From NCBI GenBank assembly GCA_017507885.1, contig JAFVZY010000117.1:1-64000 (forward strand): a stretch of DNA of 64,000 nucleotides, written 5' to 3'. Under the pieces are notes generated by a model, which saw only the letters and a list, made by a program, of their open reading frames with translations, made no database searches and was not told the origin of the DNA. Both the position numbers and the translations under genes were made by a program. The stretch comes from Candidatus Methanomethylophilaceae archaeon (GTDB lineage Archaea; Thermoplasmatota; Thermoplasmata; Methanomassiliicoccales; Methanomethylophilaceae). Positions 58,656 through 64,000 of the stretch are shown piece after piece. Numbering within the stretch: the stretch's first letter is position 1; each line of letters opens with the position of its first letter.

Positions 58656-58673
58656 AGTCCTTTGGAGAATGAA

Positions 58674-59066
58674 TCAGGGTATGGGAGTAAGGACCAGCGT
58701 CCCTTCAACAAGAAGGGCGGACCCATCGGTCATCTGCAGAATGTTGTCCGAAACAGATGCGTTCTCCTTCACGGAGAATGTGCAATCTGATGAATCCACT
58801 TGGAATTCAATTGATTCACCATTGAAAATGAACGTGGAACCATCCTCACCGACGGATGTCAACGACACGACGGAACCCTCGATGAATATCATACCGCCAT
58901 CAACACTACTGAAGGGGGATGCATTCTGATTGGAACCTGTGACGATGACAACGTCGAGACGTTCGGAATCCGAATACCAGGAATCTGTGACCTCGAAATG
59001 GGTCATCGACAACGATGCCGTTGCAATCACCACCAATACAGCAACGATGCGAACACTACCCTTCAT
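58674..59066 (-). CDS. Small SipW-signal surface protein E
   Basis: A 130-residue exported protein. After an N-terminal helix it reads VTDSWYSDSERLDVVIVTGSN (about residues 27-47), the same SipW-type pattern as A-D, but the head is only about 80 residues and there is no tail. It overlaps the giant gene F by four bases (ATGA), so the two are coupled. By size and position it could be an initiator, cap or adaptor of the fibre; this is inference. Confidence 0.75.
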   Translation of the reverse strand: MKGSVRIVAVLVVIATASLSMTHFEVTDSWYSDSERLDVVIVTGSNQNASPFSSVDGGMIFIEGSVVSLTSVGEDGSTFIFNGESIEFQVDSSDCTFSVKENASVSDNILQMTDGSALLVEGTLVLTPIP

Positions 59067-62000
59067 GAAATCGCCCTCCCCGCACCGGCCTCCAGGTTGA
59101 AAGTCACAGAGGAACCCATCAGTCCGGAATTATCGTTGTCCAGGATGGAAACCGAGACAACTACATCCATACCACTGCCTGGAAGGGTGCCGAGACCGAT
59201 GACACGACCGGACCACAGTTCGGATAATGTCGCAGAATCGACAACGGAACCTCCCGAAACGACCTCGATATTCACATACTCGGCCAACCCGGTGTCCCCC
59301 TTGAGTCCCGCAAGTCTCACGAACGCATCCAGACCGGACGCACCATCGGCCTGTATCCTCAGAGAAAGGGTACGGACGTCGCCAGGGGCCATGTTAGATG
59401 TGTCGAATGGGAAGTCGGTGAGATGGGTGCCATCAGGGACCGTAGAACCGTTGTGCGCCGTGACAAATATGTCTACTCCTCCGACAGGTTGGACAGAAAC
59501 GTTGAATACAGCGGTCTTCACATTGCCCTCGGGGCCGTACGAAACTGTGACAGACTGGACACCGACAGATGTGAACCTGGATGGAGTCAAATCATAGTTG
59601 GTGACGACTATGGATTCCCCATATGAGTAATGGGCGGTGACGACGAGCCCCGTCCTGTCGAACGAATCCCCGACCGTGTAGACCAGGTTCGCATCGGTCG
59701 TGTCCACGGTTATTCCTGTCAGATTCGCAGGATCTCTCTCGAACACCACGGTCAGTTCATGGTCCGATGATACATTGAGAAGGGTGAACGAATCGGATTC
59801 GGAGATCTTCCTTCCATCCAGCAGGGAATGCAACACATGCCATCCGTCGGCTGGGAACAGGTTGAAAACCTGGGAACCGCCAGATTTGACCGACACCATC
59901 CCCGAGGGCTTCACGAGTCCCTCACCTTGGACTGATACCTCGATGACATACAGTCTGATGAACGATACGACCACCGTATGATTGGCATCCATGGATATGG
60001 TGTATGGGGATTGGAACCCTTCCACGACCTTCCCATCTATTTTGACGTGTTCGATTGCATATCTATCGTTAGCTTGAACGTTGAGGTCCACGGTGGAACC
60101 ACGAGAGTATTCGTTGACACCGGATGGTGAGACCCTTCCACCCTCGTTGTGAGTCACGGTCAGGGTCAACGGAATCTCCGAGAACACGGCCTTCACGGTC
60201 GCATCCCTCTTGATCGTGACCTGGAACGAGGTCTGCGCACCGATGGACGAACCGTCGACGAGAACGTCCGCGAGCCTGTACCCGTCGGCGGGGACGACCG
60301 TGAACGACACGGTGGTCCCGTACGCGTACTGCTTGGATGCCGCATCCGAAACGACGTCGCCGACGCCGTGGGTGACGGTTCCGTTCCCGGTCTTCCCCAC
60401 GGTCAGGGTGTGCATGGTCTGCGAGAACACGATCTCCACCGTGTGGTCCGCATCCATGAGGACGGTGAACTGGTTGGACGGGGTCTGCGACTTGCCATCT
60501 ACGACGACCTCCGACAGGTACCATCCCTCCCCGGGGGATGCGGAGATGTTCACATGGGTCCCATGGGGGTATTTTCCGGTCACGGGGGAGTACGAACCCT
60601 CCCCGCTCTTGACGATGGTGAGGGTGTGCTCCGCCTCGACGAAGACCACCTTCACGACATGGTCCGAATCCATCAGGACGTCCAGTTCCGACACCGGACC
60701 CTTCGAGACGCCGTCCAGAAGGACGTTGTCGACGATGCATCCGGAGGAGGGTGTGAAAACCACCTTCACGGAGGTGCCGTCGATGTACCTGTTCGACCCG
60801 TACGGATTCGCGGAACCGGGACCCTCGACGATGACGTTCAACGTCCGACTCTTGACCGGTTCGATCTCCTCGAACGCCACGGAGACAGTGTGGTCCGCGA
60901 GCATCGTGAAGTCCACGGACGTGGCGTTCTGAACGGCATTCCCATCCAGCTTGAGCTCGGCGACCCTCCAACCCTCGTCGGGGGTGGCCACGAAGTGGAT
61001 CTCCGTGCCGTACGCGTACCCGCCGGCCGGATGGGACGCCGTTCCGTTTCCGGTGACGTCGACGGTCAGGCGGAACTCGATCTGCGAGAACACGACCTCG
61101 ACATCGAGGTCCCCCGTCATCGTCACGGTGAAGATCTCGGATGCCCCGATGGACCCGCCGTCCAGGAGGACGTCGGAGACCTCCCAGCCGATGGCGGGGA
61201 TCGCACGGATGGTCACCCTGGTATCATGCACATACCTTCCGCCGGCGGGATCCACCGAACCGGAACCGGAGTGCGACACCGACAGGGTGTACTCGTACTG
61301 CCTGAAGACCACGTGCACCCTGTGGTCGTCGACGACGGTGAATTTCCTGTCGTCGTCCTCCACGTCGTCGACGGAGAACGAATGGACGTACCATCCCTCC
61401 TTCGGGACGACGACGAACGACAGTTCGGTCCCGTGCAGGTGGTCGTCGGTGGAGGGCGTGACGGTTCCGCTGCCCTCCCGGGTGACGGTGACGGTGTGCG
61501 ACATCTGCGAGAATGTCACGGTGACTCTGTGGTCGCCCTTCATGACGACCGTGCGGGCGTCGAAATCGACGCCGTCGATCCTGAATTCCGTGAGCTCCCA
61601 GCCCTCGTCGGGGACGACGGTGACACCCACGGACGTGCCGTGGGTGTAGCTTCCACCGGCAGGGGTCAGCGTGACGGTCCCCTTCCCGGTCTTCTCCACG
61701 GTCAGGGTGTACACGGACTCGACGAAAGTCACATGGACGGTGTGGTCGCGATCCATGACTATTTCTAACTGGGTGATGGCACCCTTCGAGACCCCGTCCA
61801 CCTTGAAGTCGGAGACCTCCCAGCCGGTGGCGGGGGTCGCAACGACGGTGACCCTGGAACCCGTGTCGTGACGGGTCTCGCCCGCGGGGGCGACGGTTCC
61901 CGTTCCGACGGACGACGTCTTCAGGACGTTCTCAGTCGCCGGAGGGGTCTGTTCGGTGAACACCACGTGGACGGTGTGATCCCCATCCATGACGATCTCG

Positions 62001-64000
62001 AACTGTGCGATCGCACCCTTGGAGACCCCGTCGACCCTGAAATCCTCGACGGTGTTGCCGGATGCCTCGACGGTCACCACGGTTCCGTGGTCGAACAGCG
62101 TGGAACCGCCGTTGGTCACGGTTCCGATCCCCTCGGAGGTTACGGTCAGGGTGTGCTTCTCCCTGACGAACTCCACCTCGACGGTGTGATCGTCGTCCAT
62201 GGTCACGGTGAACTGTGGGACCGCACCCTTGGAGACCCCGTCGACCTTTATCGCGGAGACCTCCCAGCCGGTGTCGGGTGTGGCGGTCACGGTGACCTGC
62301 GCACCGTCCGTATGCTGGGAGGAACCCAGGTTCGTCACGGTTCCGTTACCGGATTTGACGACGGTCAGGGTGTGCACGACCTCCGTGAAGGTCACATCGA
62401 CCGCATGGTCGCGGTCCATCGTCACCGTGTACTGCATCCTCGCACCCTTGGACTCGCCGTCCACGAGGATGTCAGACACCCTCCAACCGTCGGAGGGGGT
62501 CGCCGTGACGGTGACCCTCTGGTTGTACCCGTACTCCCCGCCCGAAGGGTCGAGGGACACGGTTCCGTCCCCCGTCTTCGTCACGGAGAGGGTGTAGACG
62601 GGTTGTGTGAATGTGATCTGGACCGTGTGGTCGCGGTCCATGGTGATGGCATACTGGGTGACCGCACCCTTGGAGACGCCGTCGACCTTGAAATCGGAGA
62701 CCTCCCAGCCGGTGGCGGGGGTCGCACGGACGGTCACGGTGGTCCCGTGCACGTAGCCGTTGGTTCCGTCGGGGGACGCCGAACCGGAACCCTGCGTGTT
62801 CACCGTCAGGGTGTGCCTGATCTGCGAGAACACCACCTCCACGGTGTGGTCGCGGTCCATGGTTACGGACACCTCGTCGTCCGCACCCTTGGAGACGCCG
62901 TCGACCTTCACATCGGAGAGTTCCCAACCGGAATCCGGCGTGGCTGTGACGGTCACGACGGTTCCGTGGGCATAGGAGTTGATTCCAGAGGGCGAGACCG
63001 TTCCGGATCCCGTCTTCGAAACCGTCAGCGTCTTGGACGGTTCGGGCTGCTGCGTTTGCACGAACACCACCAGGACCGTGTGGTCCGCATCCATCGTGAT
63101 TGTATACTGGGTGATCGCACCCTTGGAGACGCCGTCGACCTTGAGATCGGAGACCTCCCAGCCGGTTGCCGGGGTTGCGGAGATGTTCACGGTGGAACCC
63201 TCGTCGAACTGCCTCGTGGAGGGCGATACGGAACCCTCCCCCTGCTTCAGGACGGTGAGGGTGTGGGTCACCCTGGAGAAGGTGACGTCCACGGTGTGGT
63301 CGGCATCCATGACGACCTCGAACTGGGTGATCGCACCCTTGGAGACGCCGTCTACCTTGAAGTCCGAGACCCTCCAGCCGTCGGAGGGGGTGGCGGTCAC
63401 GGTGACGACGGTTCCCACGGGATATGCCGTGCTGGAACCGGGCGTGACGGAGCCCATTCCCGAGGAGGACACCGTCAGGGTCTTCTGGGAGACGGGGGGT
63501 GCTACGCCCGCGAAGGTGACGACCACGACGTGGTCGGCATCCATGGTTATCGTGAACTGCAAGACCGCGCCCTTGGAGACGCCGTCGACCTTGAAGTCGG
63601 AAACAATCCAACCGTCGGAGGGGGTGGCGTTGAGGGTCACGGTGCTTCCGTGAACGTACTCGTTGGTTCCGCTGGGGGTGACCGAACCGGAACCCTGCGT
63701 GTTGACCGTCAGGGTGTGCCTGATCTGCGAGAACACCACCTCGACGGTGCGGTCGCCGTTCATGACGACCAGGTATTGCGTGACGGCACCCTTGGAGGAG
63801 CCGTTCACCTTGAAATCTGAGACCTCCCAACCGTCATCGGGGGTCGCCGTGACGGTGACGGTCTCGCCATAACCGTATGTCCCGTTGCCGGGGGACACCG
63901 TTCCGTTCCCGCTGTGGGAGACGGTCAACGACACGGGTACAGGGGTGAAGACCACGGTCACGGTGTGATCGGAATCCATGGTCACCGTCAACCAGGACGA
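59063..64000 (-). CDS. Giant repeat protein F with at least 19 InlB-B-like repeats (5' end outside window)
   Basis: 1645 residues are visible and the frame is open at the window edge. From the N-terminal side come at least 19 repeats of 70-80 residues, most with the core TPxxGWEVSDFKVDGVSKGA and ending DADHTVEVVFS, the divergent InlB B-repeat type. Repeats near the edge are most alike and those toward the C-terminus drift. Then follow a Big_3-like Ig domain (LTGITVDTTDANLVYTVGD) and a C-terminal TasA-like strand region (PGDVRTLSLRIQADG). It is probably a long stalk or adhesin on the cell surface. Coupled to E. Confidence 0.85.
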   Translation of the reverse strand, partial: SSWLTVTMDSDHTVTVVFTPVPVSLTVSHSGNGTVSPGNGTYGYGETVTVTATPDDGWEVSDFKVNGSSKGAVTQYLVVMNGDRTVEVVFSQIRHTLTVNTQGSGSVTPSGTNEYVHGSTVTLNATPSDGWIVSDFKVDGVSKGAVLQFTITMDADHVVVVTFAGVAPPVSQKTLTVSSSGMGSVTPGSSTAYPVGTVVTVTATPSDGWRVSDFKVDGVSKGAITQFEVVMDADHTVDVTFSRVTHTLTVLKQGEGSVSPSTRQFDEGSTVNISATPATGWEVSDLKVDGVSKGAITQYTITMDADHTVLVVFVQTQQPEPSKTLTVSKTGSGTVSPSGINSYAHGTVVTVTATPDSGWELSDVKVDGVSKGADDEVSVTMDRDHTVEVVFSQIRHTLTVNTQGSGSASPDGTNGYVHGTTVTVRATPATGWEVSDFKVDGVSKGAVTQYAITMDRDHTVQITFTQPVYTLSVTKTGDGTVSLDPSGGEYGYNQRVTVTATPSDGWRVSDILVDGESKGARMQYTVTMDRDHAVDVTFTEVVHTLTVVKSGNGTVTNLGSSQHTDGAQVTVTATPDTGWEVSAIKVDGVSKGAVPQFTVTMDDDHTVEVEFVREKHTLTVTSEGIGTVTNGGSTLFDHGTVVTVEASGNTVEDFRVDGVSKGAIAQFEIVMDGDHTVHVVFTEQTPPATENVLKTSSVGTGTVAPAGETRHDTGSRVTVVATPATGWEVSDFKVDGVSKGAITQLEIVMDRDHTVHVTFVESVYTLTVEKTGKGTVTLTPAGGSYTHGTSVGVTVVPDEGWELTEFRIDGVDFDARTVVMKGDHRVTVTFSQMSHTVTVTREGSGTVTPSTDDHLHGTELSFVVVPKEGWYVHSFSVDDVEDDDRKFTVVDDHRVHVVFRQYEYTLSVSHSGSGSVDPAGGRYVHDTRVTIRAIPAIGWEVSDVLLDGGSIGASEIFTVTMTGDLDVEVVFSQIEFRLTVDVTGNGTASHPAGGYAYGTEIHFVATPDEGWRVAELKLDGNAVQNATSVDFTMLADHTVSVAFEEIEPVKSRTLNVIVEGPGSANPYGSNRYIDGTSVKVVFTPSSGCIVDNVLLDGVSKGPVSELDVLMDSDHVVKVVFVEAEHTLTIVKSGEGSYSPVTGKYPHGTHVNISASPGEGWYLSEVVVDGKSQTPSNQFTVLMDADHTVEIVFSQTMHTLTVGKTGNGTVTHGVGDVVSDAASKQYAYGTTVSFTVVPADGYRLADVLVDGSSIGAQTSFQVTIKRDATVKAVFSEIPLTLTVTHNEGGRVSPSGVNEYSRGSTVDLNVQANDRYAIEHVKIDGKVVEGFQSPYTISMDANHTVVVSFIRLYVIEVSVQGEGLVKPSGMVSVKSGGSQVFNLFPADGWHVLHSLLDGRKISESDSFTLLNVSSDHELTVVFERDPANLTGITVDTTDANLVYTVGDSFDRTGLVVTAHYSYGESIVVTNYDLTPSRFTSVGVQSVTVSYGPEGNVKTAVFNVSVQPVGGVDIFVTAHNGSTVPDGTHLTDFPFDTSNMAPGDVRTLSLRIQADGASGLDAFVRLAGLKGDTGLAEYVNIEVVSGGSVVDSATLSELWSGRVIGLGTLPGSGMDVVVSVSILDNDNSGLMGSSVTFNLEAGAGRAIS

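Noticed and set aside
61868-63820. Long plus-strand frame opposite giant protein F
   Set aside because: It is the mirror of a GC-biased repetitive gene; its sequence is low-complexity Gly/Asp/His/Val with no domain.

Overview
This window comes from a methanogenic archaeon, most probably of the Methanomassiliicoccales (Thermoplasmatota). It carries archaeal information genes (rpoE'/spt4/S24e/S27ae, dys, dph5, trm5, a Hef-type helicase), leaderless promoters with TATA boxes about 25 bases before the start codon, a methylcobamide:CoM methyltransferase homologue and extensive corrinoid genes. Every intact gene whose stop I read ends in TGA or TAA and none in TAG, as expected of a genome that reserves UAG for pyrrolysine. 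The lineage is inference; no marker gene was searched.

Layout. 1-1.7 kb: edge of an insertion element, a truncated orphan, crcB, a Cys-rich mini-protein and ybaK. 1.7-6.0 kb: hypF, a phosphoglycerate-mutase-like gene and cobT. 6.1-10.6 kb: accessory zone with two DUF4143-type AAA ATPases (one interrupted by an in-frame TAG), a secreted Ntn amidase of the bile-salt-hydrolase/penicillin-acylase type, and a truncated cobY copy abutting an insertion-sequence end. 10.7-15.3 kb: five-gene corrinoid salvage operon cobD-cbiB-cbiZ-cobS-cobY. 15.4-16.9 kb: 32-bp tandem repeats, an N-terminally short AlbA_2/HATPase-type regulator and tRNA-Arg(CCG). 17.0-19.5 kb: rps27ae, rps24e, dephospho-CoA kinase, spt4, rpoE' and ppa. 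19.5-32.2 kb: mostly core metabolism (MetV-like protein, tmk, dys, a degenerate IPMDH-like protein, a CoM methyltransferase, a cation exchanger, an S66 peptidase, dcd, an RNA ligase, trm5), with a third DUF4143 ATPase and tRNA-Leu(GAG).

32.3-39.6 kb: a four-gene uptake locus: a DUF4430 protein, a protein with two [DUF4430 + BtuF-like] units, a single polypeptide joining a DUF4430-like domain, a beta-propeller and a BtuC/FecCD permease, and a BtuD-type ATPase. With the salvage operon and cobT it suggests an organism that imports and remodels corrinoids. 39.9-48.5 kb: dph5, a fourth DUF4143 ATPase behind a 4 x 32-bp palindrome array, fused ADP-forming acetyl-CoA synthetase, and small genes.

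48.6-64 kb: a surface-protein locus, all on the minus strand: four large secreted proteins sharing a TasA/camelysin-like head with a SipW-type signal peptide and carrying different beta-helix/GLUG tails, a small protein with the same type of signal, and a giant protein with at least 19 divergent InlB-B-type repeats that runs off the window. Two of the genes share a near-identical structured 5' leader and head but have unrelated tails.

The candidates for something undescribed are (i) the TasA-like surface locus with its RNA leader, (ii) the beta-propeller/permease fusion uptake system, and (iii) DUF4143 ATPase genes each preceded by its own palindromic tandem array, with a 32-33 bp period in two of three cases.
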